A stretch of 64,000 nt of DNA from contig NZ_JABFAU010000004.1 in the NCBI RefSeq assembly GCF_017168335.1, positions 206,210 through 270,209 of the forward strand, in the 5' to 3' direction. Source of the DNA: Rhodococcus sp. KRD162 (lineage in GTDB: Bacteria; Actinomycetota; Actinomycetes; Mycobacteriales; Mycobacteriaceae). Position 1 is the stretch's first letter; every line of letters begins with the position of its first letter. A model generated the notes under the pieces. The model was not told the DNA's origin. It saw only the letters and a list, made by a program, of their open reading frames with translations, and searched no databases. A program made the translations under genes and the position numbers. Shown piece after piece: positions 9,129 to 18,824 of the stretch.

Positions 9129-9172
9129 CACACCGGTAGGATTGGCGTTCGTCGTGCCAGCCAGCCGGTGTG
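9129..9172 (+). other. Structured RNA segment before the bS22 gene
   Basis: CACACCGG (9129-9136) is complementary to CCGGTGTG (9165-9172), and an inner TGGC (9143-9146) pairs with GCCA (9156-9159). This makes a two-tier hairpin in the 204-base gap between the HTH gene and bS22. There is no following T-run. It could be a terminator for the HTH gene or part of a 5' leader for bS22; the sequence does not decide. Confidence 0.4.
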
Positions 9173-9297
9173 TAGCCGTGGGCGAGTACGTGGCCCCAGC
9201 GCCAGCTCGGTGACCACAGCCTCAGGGCTCGGTCGTCAGGTAGGCGTACGCAAACGGCGTGCGCGCAAACGCTAGAGAAGAACGTGAGGACACCCGC

Positions 9298-9399
9298 ATG
9301 GGTTCAGTGATCAAGAAGCGTCGCAAGCGCATGTCGAAGAAGAAGCACCGCAAGCTGCTTCGTCGTACCCGCGTGCAGCGCAGGAAACTCGGCAAGTAG
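9298..9399 (+). CDS. Small ribosomal subunit protein bS22 (AURKAIP1/COX24 domain)
   Basis: A 33-residue highly basic peptide, [20 protein letters not shown] continuing to a terminal RRKLGK. The AURKAIP1/COX24 domain matches the actinobacterial 30S protein bS22, known from mycobacterial ribosome structures and encoded by Rv0500B in M. tuberculosis. A good ribosome binding site GTGAGGA (9284-9290) precedes the ATG, and an intrinsic terminator follows. It is thus probably a short, highly expressed transcript of its own. Confidence 0.93.
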
Positions 9400-9421
9400 A
9401 TCCGCCGACATCTGATTCACG

Positions 9422-9457
9422 AACAAGCCCGTCACCATCGGTGGCGGGCTTGTTTCG
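9422..9457 (+). terminator. Intrinsic terminator after bS22
   Basis: AACAAGCCCG (9422-9431) pairs with CGGGCTTGTT (9445-9454), and the stem extends inward by CACC/GGTG. It is followed by TCGTT. It lies 23 bases after the bS22 stop codon, a classical factor-independent terminator apart from a short T tract. Confidence 0.8.
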
Positions 9458-9538
9458 TTGGTGGACGGCTCGCTTCTCACCTCGCGCTCGCCCGCCGATC
9501 CAGTACGCTTTGTGGGGAGCCGATGTTGGGGGTGCGTA

Positions 9539-10684
9539 GTGAGTCCGAGCGATCGTAGTGTTGCCGCGCCCCGAGTGGTCCTGGTGACCGGGGCAAGCCG
9601 ATTCCTCGGCGGTTACCTCGTCACGCGGCTCGCTCAGAACCCACAGATCGAACGCGTGATCGCCGTGGATGCGAAGTCACCGAGCAAAGACCTGCTCCGG
9701 CGCATGGGCCGTGCCGAGTTCGTACGCGCGGACATTCGAAACCCTTTGATCGGCAAAGTGATTCGCAATGCCGGCGTGGACACCGTCGTGCATGCGGCCA
9801 CCGTTGCCAAGCCCCCCAGATCCGGCGGCCGCGCCACGATGAAAGACCTCAACGTCATCGGTGCGATGCAGCTGTTCGCGGTGTGCCAGAAGTCGCCCAC
9901 GGTCGAGAAGGTAGTGCTCCGTTCCTCGTCCTCGGTGTACGGCTGCAGCGCCAAGGACCCGGCGAAGTTCACCGAGGAGATGAGTGCTCGACGCCCACCG
10001 AGCGGCGCGTATGCACGGGACACCATCGACATCGAGGGCTACATCCGCGGACTCGGCAGGCGGCGGCCGGACATCGCGGTGTCGATTCTCCGAATGGCAC
10101 CGCTGATCGGACCTCGACTCAACGGCACCATCTCCCGATACATGACCTCGCCGCTGATCCCCAGCATCATCGGCCGCGATGCGCGTATGCAACTGCTGCA
10201 CGAGGAAGACGCCCTCGCTGCACTCGAACGCGCCACCGTAGGAGGTCCGTCGGGAACCTTCAACGTCGGAGCCGACGGCACGATCATGCTCTCGCAGGCA
10301 ATACGCCGGGCAGGCCGAGTACAGGTACCCGTGCCGTTCCCGCTGTTCAAGAGCGTCGGGCGCGCGTTGATGGGCGGCATGATGCGCGAGTTCACCACCG
10401 AACAACTCGAGTACTTCCACTTCGGCTGTGGGCTGGACACCACTCGGATGCGCTCGGTGCTCGGATTCGAACCGCGGTGGACCACCGTGCAGGCGTTCGA
10501 CGACTTCGTCCGCGGGGCCGCGCTGCGTCCGGTGATCAGAACCGAATGGGTCGACAGCATCGAGAACCGACTGCTCTCGGGCGTCGATGCAGGTACGTCC
10601 GCGGCGCGAGCGCTGGCGGCACTGGGGAGCTCGGACACTGTGAACAGTGCCGAACCGGTGCGGGGCTCGGGAGGGGAGAGGTGA
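9539..10684 (+). CDS. galE2: NAD-dependent epimerase/dehydratase, GalE2-like
   Basis: Extended short-chain dehydrogenase-like protein of 381 residues. The NAD-binding motif VVLVTGASRFLGGYL is near residue 16, with VRADIRNPLIGKVIRNAGVD and DTVVHAATV following. The usual catalytic YxxxK is not evident: where M. tuberculosis GalE2 (Rv0501) also departs from it, this protein reads GAYARDTIDIEGYIRGLG. A true UDP-galactose epimerase activity is therefore doubtful. The GTG at 9539 is chosen because it starts just ahead of the Rossmann fold and falls at the usual length. The stop overlaps the acyltransferase start (GTGA), indicating coupling. Confidence 0.85.
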   Translation: MSPSDRSVAAPRVVLVTGASRFLGGYLVTRLAQNPQIERVIAVDAKSPSKDLLRRMGRAEFVRADIRNPLIGKVIRNAGVDTVVHAATVAKPPRSGGRATMKDLNVIGAMQLFAVCQKSPTVEKVVLRSSSSVYGCSAKDPAKFTEEMSARRPPSGAYARDTIDIEGYIRGLGRRRPDIAVSILRMAPLIGPRLNGTISRYMTSPLIPSIIGRDARMQLLHEEDALAALERATVGGPSGTFNVGADGTIMLSQAIRRAGRVQVPVPFPLFKSVGRALMGGMMREFTTEQLEYFHFGCGLDTTRMRSVLGFEPRWTTVQAFDDFVRGAALRPVIRTEWVDSIENRLLSGVDAGTSAARALAALGSSDTVNSAEPVRGSGGER

Positions 10685-11721
10685 GCGAAGTGGCGAAAGT
10701 CATTCCATTGCACGGCGGTCGTTCGGTCCGCGCCGCTGCGGGCTCACGCGAACGGCATCCCTCCTCGTATGTCGAGCCTCGGGAACCGGTCCCGTTGCTC
10801 GATCCCGCTCCTCCAGCAGACGCGGCTGCCGCGGCGTCGATCCCGCCGCCGATCCTGTCGATGATCGACGATACGAAATCCGCGGTCGTCGACCAGATAT
10901 CCTCGGTCGCCGAATTCGTTCGCAGGCGACTGGCCGGCGATTACAGCGTCGACGAATTTGGCTACGACCCGCATTTCGCCGACGCAGTCTGGCTGCCGCT
11001 CCTACGGCCACTGTTCGACAAGTGGTTCCGCGTCGAAGTCAGAGGCATCGAGAACATCCCCTCCGACGGAGGTGCTCTCGTCGTCGCCAACCATGCCGGA
11101 GTGGTGCCCGTCGATGCGCTGATGACCTCGGTTGCCGTCCGCGATCACCATCCGGCCCACCGTCCGCTGAGAATGTTGGCCGCCGATATGGCATTCGAGA
11201 TGCCCGGCGTCGGCTCCATCGCCCGCAAAGCCGGTCATACGCTCGCCTGCAATCCCGACGCCGAACGGCTACTGCGTACCGGCGAACTCGCTGCGGTGTT
11301 CCCCGAGGGATTCAAGGGCATCGGCAAGCCGTTCAGCGAGCGCTACAAGCTGCAGCGATTCGGCCGCGGCGGGTTTGTCTCGGCGGCCCTGCGCACCGGC
11401 GCTCCGATCATCCCGTGTTCGATCGTCGGCTCGGAAGAGATCTACCCGAAGATCGGCGACATCACGCCGTTGGCGCGACTGATGGGCGTGCCCTACTTTC
11501 CGGTCACGCCGCTCTTCCCGCACCTCGGCCCGCTCGGCCTGATCCCGTTGCCCTCCAAGTGGTACATCGAGTTCGGAAAACCGATCCACACCGATTCGTA
11601 CGACGCCACCGCATTCGAGGATCCGATGGTGCTGTTCGAGTTGACCGACCACGTACGCGAGACCATCCAACACACGCTGTACCGGCTGCTGGCGAAGAGA
11701 CGCAACGTCTTTCTGGGATAG
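10681..11721 (+). CDS. PlsC-type 1-acylglycerol-phosphate acyltransferase-like protein, Rv0502-like
   Basis: A 346-residue protein with a 110-residue N-terminal extension (charged, low complexity) before a PlsC domain. Motifs are NHAGVVPVDALM (the H-x-D catalytic box in relaxed spacing), KAGHTLACNPDAERLL, VFPEGFKGIGKP (block III) and APIIPCSIVGSEE. It probably transfers an acyl chain to a phospholipid or glycolipid precursor at the inner face of the membrane; no donor or acceptor can be named. The GTG start overlaps the galE2-like stop, and the same pair (Rv0501-Rv0502) is coupled in mycobacteria, suggesting a shared envelope-lipid job. Confidence 0.87.
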   Translation: MSEVAKVIPLHGGRSVRAAAGSRERHPSSYVEPREPVPLLDPAPPADAAAAASIPPPILSMIDDTKSAVVDQISSVAEFVRRRLAGDYSVDEFGYDPHFADAVWLPLLRPLFDKWFRVEVRGIENIPSDGGALVVANHAGVVPVDALMTSVAVRDHHPAHRPLRMLAADMAFEMPGVGSIARKAGHTLACNPDAERLLRTGELAAVFPEGFKGIGKPFSERYKLQRFGRGGFVSAALRTGAPIIPCSIVGSEEIYPKIGDITPLARLMGVPYFPVTPLFPHLGPLGLIPLPSKWYIEFGKPIHTDSYDATAFEDPMVLFELTDHVRETIQHTLYRLLAKRRNVFLG

Positions 11722-11737
11722 ATCCTCGGGTTATCGT

Positions 11738-12232
11738 GTGGCCGTGCATATTCGTGACACGAGGACCGAGGACCTACCCGAGATTCTCGACATCCACAAC
11801 GACGCGGTCGCCAACACCACCGCCATCTGGGATGAAGAACAGGTCGACCTCGCCGATCGCACGGCCTGGTTCCTCGGTCGCACAGCCGCGGGATACCCCG
11901 TCCTGACCGCCGAGGTCGACGGACGCGTCGCCGGCTACGCGTCGTACGGGCAGTGGCGGGTCAAGAGCGGATTCCGACATTCGGTGGAGCACTCGGTGTA
12001 CATCCATCCGGATTTCCATCGTCGGGGCCTGGCCAGTGCGTTGCTGAGCGAGTTGATCGAGCGGGCCGTGGCAGGAAACGTGCACGTCATGGTGGGTTTC
12101 ATCGAATCCGAGAACACCACCTCGATCGCCCTGCACGAGAAATTCGGGTTCGTCACCGTCGGGCAGATGCCGCAGGTGGGCGTCAAGTTCGGTCGGTGGC
12201 TCGACCTGACGCTGATGCAGCGGACACTCTGA
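11738..12232 (+). CDS. GNAT acetyltransferase, phosphinothricin/methionine sulfoximine type
   Basis: A 164-residue GCN5-related N-acetyltransferase. Diagnostic stretches are EILDIHNDAVANTTAIWDEE, GYASYGQWRVKSGFRHSVEH, the acetyl-CoA loop VYIHPDFHRRGLASALLSEL and LHEKFGFVTVGQMPQVGVKF. This matches the Bar/PAT/MddA subgroup, which acetylates phosphinothricin, methionine sulfoximine or methionine sulfone. The physiological substrate in a soil actinomycete is uncertain. The GTG at 11738 gives MAVHIRDTRTED; a GTG two codons later is equally possible. Confidence 0.85.
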   Translation: MAVHIRDTRTEDLPEILDIHNDAVANTTAIWDEEQVDLADRTAWFLGRTAAGYPVLTAEVDGRVAGYASYGQWRVKSGFRHSVEHSVYIHPDFHRRGLASALLSELIERAVAGNVHVMVGFIESENTTSIALHEKFGFVTVGQMPQVGVKFGRWLDLTLMQRTL

Positions 12233-12251
12233 TCGAATCCGCCGAAACGCA

Positions 12252-13244
12252 CTACCCCTTGCGGCGACCGATGACCGCGGCGAGTCCGCCGCCCACCGCG
12301 CCCAACGCCAGCGCGGTGGGAACACCGATCTTGGCGGCCTTGCGTCCGGTGCGGTAATCGCGAATCTCCCAGCCCCGGTTCTTGGCCAGCTCGCGTAGAT
12401 CGGTGTCGGGGTTGATGGCCACGGCTGTGCCGACGAGCGAGAGCATCGGAACATCGTTGTGACTGTCCGAATAGGCCGTGCACCGCTTGAGATTGAGCCC
12501 CTCGCGCACTGCCAGCGAGCGCACCGCGTGCGCCTTGCCGATGCCGTGCAGGATGTCGCCCACGAGGCGGCCGGTGAACACCCCGTCCTTGCTCTCGGCG
12601 ACGGTACCGAGCGCACCGGTGAGCCCCAAACGCTTGGCGATGATCTGGGCCAGTTCGAGGGGTGTGGCCGTGACAAGCCAGACCTGCTGGCCCGCATCGA
12701 GGTGCATCTGGGCGAGGGCGCGAGTTCCGGCCCAGATCTTGTCGGCGATGACCTCGTCGTAGATCTCCTCCCCGAGCGTGGTCAGCTCCGAGGTGGGGCG
12801 GCCTTTGATGAACGAGAGCGCCTTCTCCCGGCCGCTGGCCACATCCTCGCTGCTCTCCTTGCCGCTGACCCTGAACTTCACTTGCTGCCAAGCGAATTGA
12901 GCTAGATCACCGCTGGTGAAGTATTTGCGAGCGGCCAACCCGCGGGCGAAGTGAATGATCGACGCACCCTGGACCATGGTGTTGTCCACGTCGAAGAACG
13001 CCGCCGCCGTCAGATCCCGCGGAACCGCGCCCTCGCCCTCGATCTGCAGCGCGAGGGCGGCATCGGCACTGGCCTCACCCGCCACGTTCGCGCGAACTTC
13101 TGCATCGGACGGACCGAACGGATTGCGAATCCTGCGAATGCGCCGCTTGAACTGTTTGTCCTCGTGCGGATCCTCGGTGTCGACCAGATCGATATCGGGC
13201 GTGTCCTCGATCGGCAGGTCGTTTCCCCCGTCACTCACTTCCAT
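12252..13244 (-). CDS. serB: HAD-IB family hydrolase, SerB1-like
   Basis: A 330-residue HAD-superfamily phosphatase related to phosphoserine phosphatase SerB1 (Rv0505c). Motif I is [15 protein letters not shown] with the nucleophilic Asp, motif II is [13 protein letters not shown], and motifs III/IV are in [16 protein letters not shown]. An acidic, charged N-terminal extension of about 80 residues precedes the domain, and the C terminus has a short hydrophobic stretch ([20 protein letters not shown]). The ATG at 13244 is preceded by GGGAGG at ideal spacing, so the longer frame to 13376 is rejected. The substrate need not be phosphoserine; HAD-IB members also act on lipid phosphates, and the nearby PlsC gene makes that worth considering. 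Confidence 0.85.
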   Translation of the reverse strand: MEVSDGGNDLPIEDTPDIDLVDTEDPHEDKQFKRRIRRIRNPFGPSDAEVRANVAGEASADAALALQIEGEGAVPRDLTAAAFFDVDNTMVQGASIIHFARGLAARKYFTSGDLAQFAWQQVKFRVSGKESSEDVASGREKALSFIKGRPTSELTTLGEEIYDEVIADKIWAGTRALAQMHLDAGQQVWLVTATPLELAQIIAKRLGLTGALGTVAESKDGVFTGRLVGDILHGIGKAHAVRSLAVREGLNLKRCTAYSDSHNDVPMLSLVGTAVAINPDTDLRELAKNRGWEIRDYRTGRKAAKIGVPTALALGAVGGGLAAVIGRRKG

Positions 13245-13390
13245 CCACCTCCCACTCGAGTACTGGGTGCAGCCTAGCCGTGGGCCGAACCGGAGCGGCA
13301 GGCGACAGTGCTCGTGGTCACCGTGCTTCGCCCTCGAACCGACGCCTTGTGTGAGGTTCGTCTCCATTGCGTCCATGCCACAGTGGATGC

Positions 13391-13672
13391 ATGCAGACGA
13401 CTTCCCATGGCGTGGTTCTTCTCACCCGCGCAGGTTGCCATTCGTGCGTCCACGCACACGAGGTGTTGAGCGAGGTATGCCGCGAGTTCGACGTGGCAGT
13501 GACGGTGGTCGATGTCGACGAGGCGGCAGCCGAATCGCCTGACCTGCGTGCGGAGTACGGGGACCGAGTACCCGTGGTACTCCTCGACGGCATCGAACAC
13601 AGTTACTGGGAGGTGGACGTGCCTCGATTGCGAGCCGATCTCGCACAGGAAGGGCACCCTAAGAACGTGTGA
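13391..13672 (+). CDS. Glutaredoxin-like (DUF836) protein, Rv0508-like
   Basis: A 93-residue thioredoxin-fold protein. The redox motif CHSC follows VVLLTRAG near residue 15, and the cis-proline region is [11 protein letters not shown]. This fits the short glutaredoxin family found next to rex-hemA in actinobacteria (Rv0508). It probably takes part in thiol-disulfide exchange in the cytosol with an unknown partner. ATG at 13391 was preferred over an upstream GTG because the protein then begins close to the first beta strand. Confidence 0.84.
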   Translation: MQTTSHGVVLLTRAGCHSCVHAHEVLSEVCREFDVAVTVVDVDEAAAESPDLRAEYGDRVPVVLLDGIEHSYWEVDVPRLRADLAQEGHPKNV

Positions 13673-13711
13673 TCGGTCTCCGTGTGCAGGTGAGGGCCGG
13701 TATGCGCAACT

Positions 13712-13729
13712 TTGTTCATTCGTTCACAA
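13712..13729 (+). promoter_or_regulatory. Candidate Rex operator upstream of rex-hemA
   Basis: TTGTTCATTCGTTCACAA agrees with the Rex operator consensus TTGTGAA-N4-TTCACAA at all specified positions except two in the left half. It lies 98 bases before the rex start. Rex is an NADH-responsive repressor that controls its own operon in Streptomyces, so autoregulation of rex-hemACD is a reasonable inference. A further half-site-like TGTGAAC occurs at 13742-13748. Confidence 0.5.
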
Positions 13730-13827
13730 GCAGTTACCGTGGTGTGAACAGCATTCGTGAAATCGACACGAACGCAGGATCAGCGTGAAGACCGGCATCG
13801 ACGCCGTTCGGACGAGGAGCCCCAGAC

Positions 13828-14658
13828 GTGACCGAAGAGCGCCCGTCGCCCAGCGGCGTAGAGCGGGTCATCCCTCAGGCTACGGTCACCCGTCTGGCGA
13901 CGTACCTGCGGGTCCTGTCGATCCTCGCGGACGAGGGCGTTCTCATCGTCTCCAGTGAAGAACTGGCCACTGCAGCGGGCGTCGGATCGGCCAAACTGCG
14001 TAAAGATCTCTCGTTCCTCGGCCCCAACGGAGTTCGTGGCGTCGGCTACGACGTCGCCCGCCTGCGCGCCAAGATCGACAGCGCCCTCGGCCTCGACCGC
14101 GGACATCGCGTCGTACTGGCCGGAGTGGGCAATCTCGGTCAGGCCCTCGCCGGATACGGCGGCTTCGCACGACGCGGTTTCGCCATGGTCGGCCTGTTCG
14201 ATCGAGACCCGGCGCGAGTGGGAACCGAGACCGAAGGGCTGACCGTCCGGCACATCGACGACCTCGAGAAGGCCTGCCGCGAACTCGAAGCGACCATCGG
14301 CGTCATCGCCACCCCGGATGACGCCGTCCAGAGCGTCGCCGAGAAGCTCGTCGCCGGGGGTGTCGAGAGCATCCTGAGCTTTTCCCCGATGGTGCTCGAT
14401 GTCCCCGAACGCGTCGAGGTGCGGCGAGTGGACCTGGCGGTGGAGATGCAGGTGCTCTCCTTCAACAGCTCGCGCAACCTCGCCGAACAGGTCGGCGTAC
14501 CCGCGCCGACCATCGTCACCGCGCCCCGGCCGCAACCGGTCACACCGCCTGCGCTCACCTCCACGGCCCGGCTCGGTCGCAGCCATGGCCCGCGCATCGC
14601 AGGCAACCCAAGCCCAGTCAACAGTTCGACAAGAAACGGATCGGTGATTGCACCGTGA
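13828..14658 (+). CDS. rex: Redox-sensing transcriptional repressor Rex
   Basis: Senses the NADH/NAD+ ratio and represses its targets when NADH is low. The 276-residue protein has an N-terminal winged helix ([40 protein letters not shown]) and a Rossmann domain with [20 protein letters not shown]. The C-terminal dimer helix is NLAEQVGV, after which about 55 residues form a low-complexity tail. GTG at 13828 gives [10 protein letters not shown]. The stop overlaps the hemA start (GTGA), tying redox state to heme synthesis as in other actinobacteria. Confidence 0.94.
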   Translation: MTEERPSPSGVERVIPQATVTRLATYLRVLSILADEGVLIVSSEELATAAGVGSAKLRKDLSFLGPNGVRGVGYDVARLRAKIDSALGLDRGHRVVLAGVGNLGQALAGYGGFARRGFAMVGLFDRDPARVGTETEGLTVRHIDDLEKACRELEATIGVIATPDDAVQSVAEKLVAGGVESILSFSPMVLDVPERVEVRRVDLAVEMQVLSFNSSRNLAEQVGVPAPTIVTAPRPQPVTPPALTSTARLGRSHGPRIAGNPSPVNSSTRNGSVIAP

Positions 14659-16049
14659 GTGTCCTTCTCGTCGGGATTTCGCACCGTAGCGCTCCCGTCG
14701 CAGTTCTCGAGCGTGTCGCCATCACCGATACCGATCGCCCGAAACTGACCGACAAACTGATGGCCAGCGGAAGCATTTCCGAGGTCATGGTGGTCTCGAC
14801 GTGCAATCGCGTCGAGATCTACGCCGTCGTCGAGGCCTTCCACAGCGCCTTGACCGCAGTCGGCGAGGTTCTCGGTGAACACTCCGGGCTCGAGATCGCG
14901 GACCTGACCAAGCACGCATACGTCCGCTACAGCGAGGCCGCCGTCGAGCACCTGTTCGCGGTGGCCAGCGGACTGGACTCGATGGTCATCGGCGAGCAGC
15001 AGATCCTCGGCCAGATCCGGTCGGCGTACGCCGCCTCGGACAGTCGGCAGGCATCGGGCCGCGTGATGCACGAACTCGCGCAACAGGCCCTGCGGGTGGG
15101 CAAGCGCGTCCACAGCGAAACTGGAATCGACGCAGCCGGAGCCTCGGTGGTCTCGGTGGCCCTCGACCGCGCAGCAGGACTGTTCGACGGTTCCCTTGCC
15201 GGCCGAAAAGCAGTGGTACTGGGAGCCGGAGCGATGGGCGGTCTCGCCGTCGCGCACCTCGGCCGCGCCGGAATCGGCGAGCTCACCGTCGTCAACCGCA
15301 CCCGCGATCGAGCCGACCACCTCGCCGAAAACGCCGTCTCCAACGGCATCCCGGCCACCTCGGTTGCGCTCGAGAATCTGCCCGACGCGGTGGCCGAGGC
15401 CGACATTCTCATCACCTGCACCGGCGCGGTGGGAGCGGTGGTCTCCATCGCCGACGCGCATCTCGCGCTGGCTCGCCGCGGCTCCGACCGGCCACTGGTG
15501 ATCTGCGATCTCGGACTGCCCCGCGATGTGGACCCCGCAGTGGCGCAGCTGCCCGGCATCACCGTCTTCGACATGGAGTCCCTCCAACGCGACCCCGCAG
15601 CCGGTGCTGCCGCGAACGACGCGTCGGCCGCCCGGGACATCGTCTCCAGCGAGCTGTCGGGTTACCTTGCCGGGCAACGACTCGCAGAGGTCACCCCGAC
15701 CGTGACCGCACTTCGCCAGCGCGCCGCCGAGGTGGTCGAAGGTGAATTGCTGCGGCTCGAGTCGAGGCTGCCAGGGCTGGATTCTCCGCAGCGTGACGAA
15801 GTGGCACGCACAGTGCGGCGCGTGGTGGACAAGTTGCTGCATTCGCCCACCGTGCGGGTCAAGCAGCTCGCCAGCACACCGGGAGGGGATTCCTACGCCG
15901 CTGCGCTGCGTGAGTTGTTCGAGCTGAGCCCCGGATCGGTCGATGCCGTGGCGACTCCGATGGAGATCGGATCCCTGGAACTGGTCGACGATTTCACCGC
16001 CAGCCGCGTCGACATGCGCGGTGTCACCGGTGAGGAGCACTCGGAATGA
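14655..16049 (+). CDS. hemA: Glutamyl-tRNA reductase
   Basis: First committed step of C5-pathway tetrapyrrole synthesis, NADPH-dependent reduction of Glu-tRNA(Glu) to glutamate-1-semialdehyde. The 464-residue protein has the catalytic cysteine in [14 protein letters not shown] (Cys50), the region [20 protein letters not shown], the NADPH-binding [16 protein letters not shown] and a C-terminal helical dimerisation domain. The GTG start overlaps rex and the stop overlaps hemC (ATGA). HemL, which consumes the product, is encoded at 32583. Confidence 0.97.
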   Translation: MSVLLVGISHRSAPVAVLERVAITDTDRPKLTDKLMASGSISEVMVVSTCNRVEIYAVVEAFHSALTAVGEVLGEHSGLEIADLTKHAYVRYSEAAVEHLFAVASGLDSMVIGEQQILGQIRSAYAASDSRQASGRVMHELAQQALRVGKRVHSETGIDAAGASVVSVALDRAAGLFDGSLAGRKAVVLGAGAMGGLAVAHLGRAGIGELTVVNRTRDRADHLAENAVSNGIPATSVALENLPDAVAEADILITCTGAVGAVVSIADAHLALARRGSDRPLVICDLGLPRDVDPAVAQLPGITVFDMESLQRDPAAGAAANDASAARDIVSSELSGYLAGQRLAEVTPTVTALRQRAAEVVEGELLRLESRLPGLDSPQRDEVARTVRRVVDKLLHSPTVRVKQLASTPGGDSYAAALRELFELSPGSVDAVATPMEIGSLELVDDFTASRVDMRGVTGEEHSE

Positions 16050-17023
16050 GCGACATCGTCAAGATCGGTACTCGCGGAAGTCTTCTCGCGACCACGCAGG
16101 CCGACACGGTCCGTGTTGCGCTGGCCGCGGCCGGCGTCGAGGCGGAACTGGTGATCGTCAGGACCGCAGGCGATCTGTCGGCAGCGCCCGTGCAGACGAT
16201 CGGTGTCGGAGTCTTCACCGCAGCATTGCGCGAGGCTCTGGCCGACGGCACCGTCGATATCGCCGTGCACTCCTACAAGGACCTACCGACGGCGGCCGAC
16301 GAGCGGTTCACCATCGCCGCCATCCCGGCCCGTGAGGATCCCCGGGACGCTCTGGTCGCCCGTGACGGACTGGTACTCGGTGAACTCCCCGCAGACGCGA
16401 GGGTCGGCACGTCGGCTCCCCGGCGAATCGCTCAATTACGCGCTCTCGGACAGGGATTGGACGTCCAGCCGCTACGCGGCAACCTCGACACGCGGATCGG
16501 CAAAGTGGCCTCGGGCGAGCTCGACGCAGTCGTCGTCGCCCGGGCCGGGCTGGCTCGCATCGGTCGACTCGACGTGGTCACCGAAGCGCTCGATCCGGTG
16601 CAGCTGCTGCCTGCTCCCGCCCAGGGGGCTCTGGCCGTCGAATGCCGCTCTGCGGACACCGATCTCGTCACCGCCATCGCGACGCTCGACGACGCCCACG
16701 CACGGGCCTCGGTGACAGCCGAACGCGGTCTGCTCGCCGAACTCGAAGCCGGATGCACCGCCCCGGTCGGCGCGATCGCCGAGGTGGTCGAATCCATCGA
16801 CGAGGACGGTCGCATCTTCGACGAGCTGTCGTTGCGCGGCTGCGTGGCGGCCATCGACGGCAGCGACACCATCCGCGCATCGATTGTCGGCTCACCCGAC
16901 CGCGCCGAGGAGCTGGGCCGCGAACTGGCTCGCGAACTGCTCGATCTCGGTGCACGCGAACTCGTTTCAGTCACCGAACCAGCACAGGCCGGTTCTCACG
17001 TACAGGGTGGATCTCATGTCTAG
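16046..17023 (+). CDS. hemC: Hydroxymethylbilane synthase (porphobilinogen deaminase)
   Basis: Polymerises four porphobilinogens into hydroxymethylbilane. The 325-residue protein contains [27 protein letters not shown], the arginine-rich substrate region [14 protein letters not shown] and [11 protein letters not shown]. The dipyrromethane cofactor cysteine is Cys237 in [11 protein letters not shown]. The ATG start overlaps the hemA stop. The last ten residues ([12 protein letters not shown]) form a small imperfect repeat. Confidence 0.97.
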   Translation: MSDIVKIGTRGSLLATTQADTVRVALAAAGVEAELVIVRTAGDLSAAPVQTIGVGVFTAALREALADGTVDIAVHSYKDLPTAADERFTIAAIPAREDPRDALVARDGLVLGELPADARVGTSAPRRIAQLRALGQGLDVQPLRGNLDTRIGKVASGELDAVVVARAGLARIGRLDVVTEALDPVQLLPAPAQGALAVECRSADTDLVTAIATLDDAHARASVTAERGLLAELEAGCTAPVGAIAEVVESIDEDGRIFDELSLRGCVAAIDGSDTIRASIVGSPDRAEELGRELARELLDLGARELVSVTEPAQAGSHVQGGSHV

Positions 17024-17186
17024 GGCCATAACGGCACCCGTCCGCGGACGTGCCAAACGCACAGCGACCCGTCCGGTCGTGCGAAGAGAGTCGATCGCCA
17101 CCGCTCGACTGATTCCGAAACGGGGCACGGCAACCCCGATAGAACTGCAGTACCCACACAAGACAGCACTGGAGAACAACCGATGA
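17016..17186 (+). CDS. Possible small coupling ORF between hemC and hemD
   Basis: A 56-codon frame begins with ATG eight bases before the end of hemC. It is preceded by AGGGTGG, and its TGA overlaps the hemD start codon (ATGA). The product would be basic ([20 protein letters not shown] and so on) and resembles nothing I recognise. Its third-position GC is lower than in the neighbouring genes, so it may act only as a translated bridge, or be chance. It spans the whole 159-base hemC-hemD gap. Confidence 0.3.
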   Translation: MSRAITAPVRGRAKRTATRPVVRRESIATARLIPKRGTATPIELQYPHKTALENNR

Positions 17187-18745
17187 GCCCAGTCCGCAAG
17201 AACACCAACGGACGGATCCTGTTCGTGGGATCCGGGCCGGGTGACCCAGCGCTGCTCACGGTCCGGGCACGGGAAGTGCTCGGAGCAGCCGAGCTCGCAT
17301 TCACCGATCCTGACGTCGACAAGGGCGTCACGGCTCTTGTCGGTGCCGACGTCCCGCGTGACGCCGAGACCGGAGAGAACGGCGTCGAGGTTCGACCCGC
17401 ACTCGGTGAGCCCGCCGAGGTCGCCAAGACGCTCCTGACTGAGGCCAAGAACGGACACGACGTGGTTCGCCTGGTCTCCGGCGACCCGCTGACGACCGAT
17501 TCGGTGATCGCCGAGGTCAATGCCGTCGCACGGACTCACGTTCCGTTCGAGGTGCTCCCTGGCCTGCCTTCCGGGTCCGCGGTGCCGAGTTACGCCGGAA
17601 TGGCGCTCGGCTCAGGACACACCGAGGCCGACGTCCGCGGCGAGGTCGACTGGGCAGCACTCGCTGCTGCTCCCGGCCCGCTGGTGCTGCACGCGACATC
17701 GGGGCATCTGGCCGAAACCGCTAGCGCCCTCGTCGAACACGGCCTGGCACCGCAGACGCCTGCCGCCATCACCGTCCGGGGTACCACCCGCCAGCAGCGC
17801 ACGGTCGAGGCCACACTGGCCACGCTCAACGATGCCGGATCCGAGCTCGTCGGATCTCTCGTCGTCACCGTCGGCAAGGTGGTGTCGGGTCGAAACAAGA
17901 TGTCCTGGTGGGAGTCTCGCGCACTGTACGGCTGGACCGTGCTGGTGCCGCGTACCAAGGACCAGGCAGGTGAGATGAGCGATCGTCTCGTCACCCACGG
18001 CGCCATTCCCATCGAGGTGCCCACCATCGCCGTCGAGCCCCCGCGGAGCCCGGCTCAGATGGAGCGCTCGGTCAAGGGTCTGGTCGACGGCCGCTACCAG
18101 TGGGTCGTCTTCACCTCCACCAACGCAGTGCGCGCCGTGTGGGAGAAGTTCGAGGAATTCGGCCTGGACGCCCGCGCGTTCTCCGGCGTCAAGATCGCTT
18201 GTGTCGGCGAGGCAACAGCGGCCAAGGTGCGCTCGTTCGGTATCAATCCCGAGCTCGTGCCGTCGGGGGAGCAGAGCTCACTCGGACTGCTCGAGGACTT
18301 CCCGCCGTACGACGAGGTGTTCGACCCGGTCAACCGAGTCCTGTTGCCGCGTGCTGACATCGCCACCGAAACACTCGCAGAAGGTCTACGCGAGCGTGGC
18401 TGGGAGATCGACGACGTCACCGCCTACCGGACCGTCCGGGCGGCACCGCCCGCCGCCGAGACCCGCGAGATGATCAAGACCGGCGGATTCGACGCGGTGT
18501 GCTTCACGTCGAGTTCCACAGTCCGGAACCTGGTCGGTATCGCAGGTAAGCCGCACGCACGCACGCTCGTTGCGTGCATCGGCCCCAAGACCGCCGAAAC
18601 GGCCGCCGAGTTCGGTCTGCGCGTGGACGTGCAGCCCGAATCGGCTCAGGTCGGACCGTTGGTCGAGGCACTCGCCGAGCATGCGGCCCGTCTGCGCGCC
18701 GAAGGTGCATTGCCTCCGCCGCGAAAGAAGTCACGTAGGCGCTGA
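17183..18745 (+). CDS. hemD: Fused uroporphyrinogen-III methyltransferase/uroporphyrinogen-III synthase
   Basis: A 520-residue bifunctional-type protein common in actinobacteria. Residues 10-245 form a SUMT/CobA-like tetrapyrrole methyltransferase domain with [20 protein letters not shown] and [20 protein letters not shown]. Residues 255-500 form the HemD synthase domain with [40 protein letters not shown] and [20 protein letters not shown]. HemD makes uroporphyrinogen III; the methyltransferase half would lead to precorrin-2 if active. Its canonical SAM residues are only partly present, so that half may be degenerate. ATG follows GGAG at proper spacing. Confidence 0.93.
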   Translation: MSPVRKNTNGRILFVGSGPGDPALLTVRAREVLGAAELAFTDPDVDKGVTALVGADVPRDAETGENGVEVRPALGEPAEVAKTLLTEAKNGHDVVRLVSGDPLTTDSVIAEVNAVARTHVPFEVLPGLPSGSAVPSYAGMALGSGHTEADVRGEVDWAALAAAPGPLVLHATSGHLAETASALVEHGLAPQTPAAITVRGTTRQQRTVEATLATLNDAGSELVGSLVVTVGKVVSGRNKMSWWESRALYGWTVLVPRTKDQAGEMSDRLVTHGAIPIEVPTIAVEPPRSPAQMERSVKGLVDGRYQWVVFTSTNAVRAVWEKFEEFGLDARAFSGVKIACVGEATAAKVRSFGINPELVPSGEQSSLGLLEDFPPYDEVFDPVNRVLLPRADIATETLAEGLRERGWEIDDVTAYRTVRAAPPAAETREMIKTGGFDAVCFTSSSTVRNLVGIAGKPHARTLVACIGPKTAETAAEFGLRVDVQPESAQVGPLVEALAEHAARLRAEGALPPPRKKSRRR

Positions 18746-18824
18746 CGCGCATCGTGCGCCTTGTGCGCCCTCCCGGGGTACGCAACAAGGCGCACGAGCC
18801 GAACGAAGTGAGGCAGGTTCAGCA

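Noticed and set aside
14139-16040. Long minus-strand open frame (633 codons)
   Set aside because: It is antisense to hemA and the end of rex, both certain genes, and reads as low-complexity shadow sequence.
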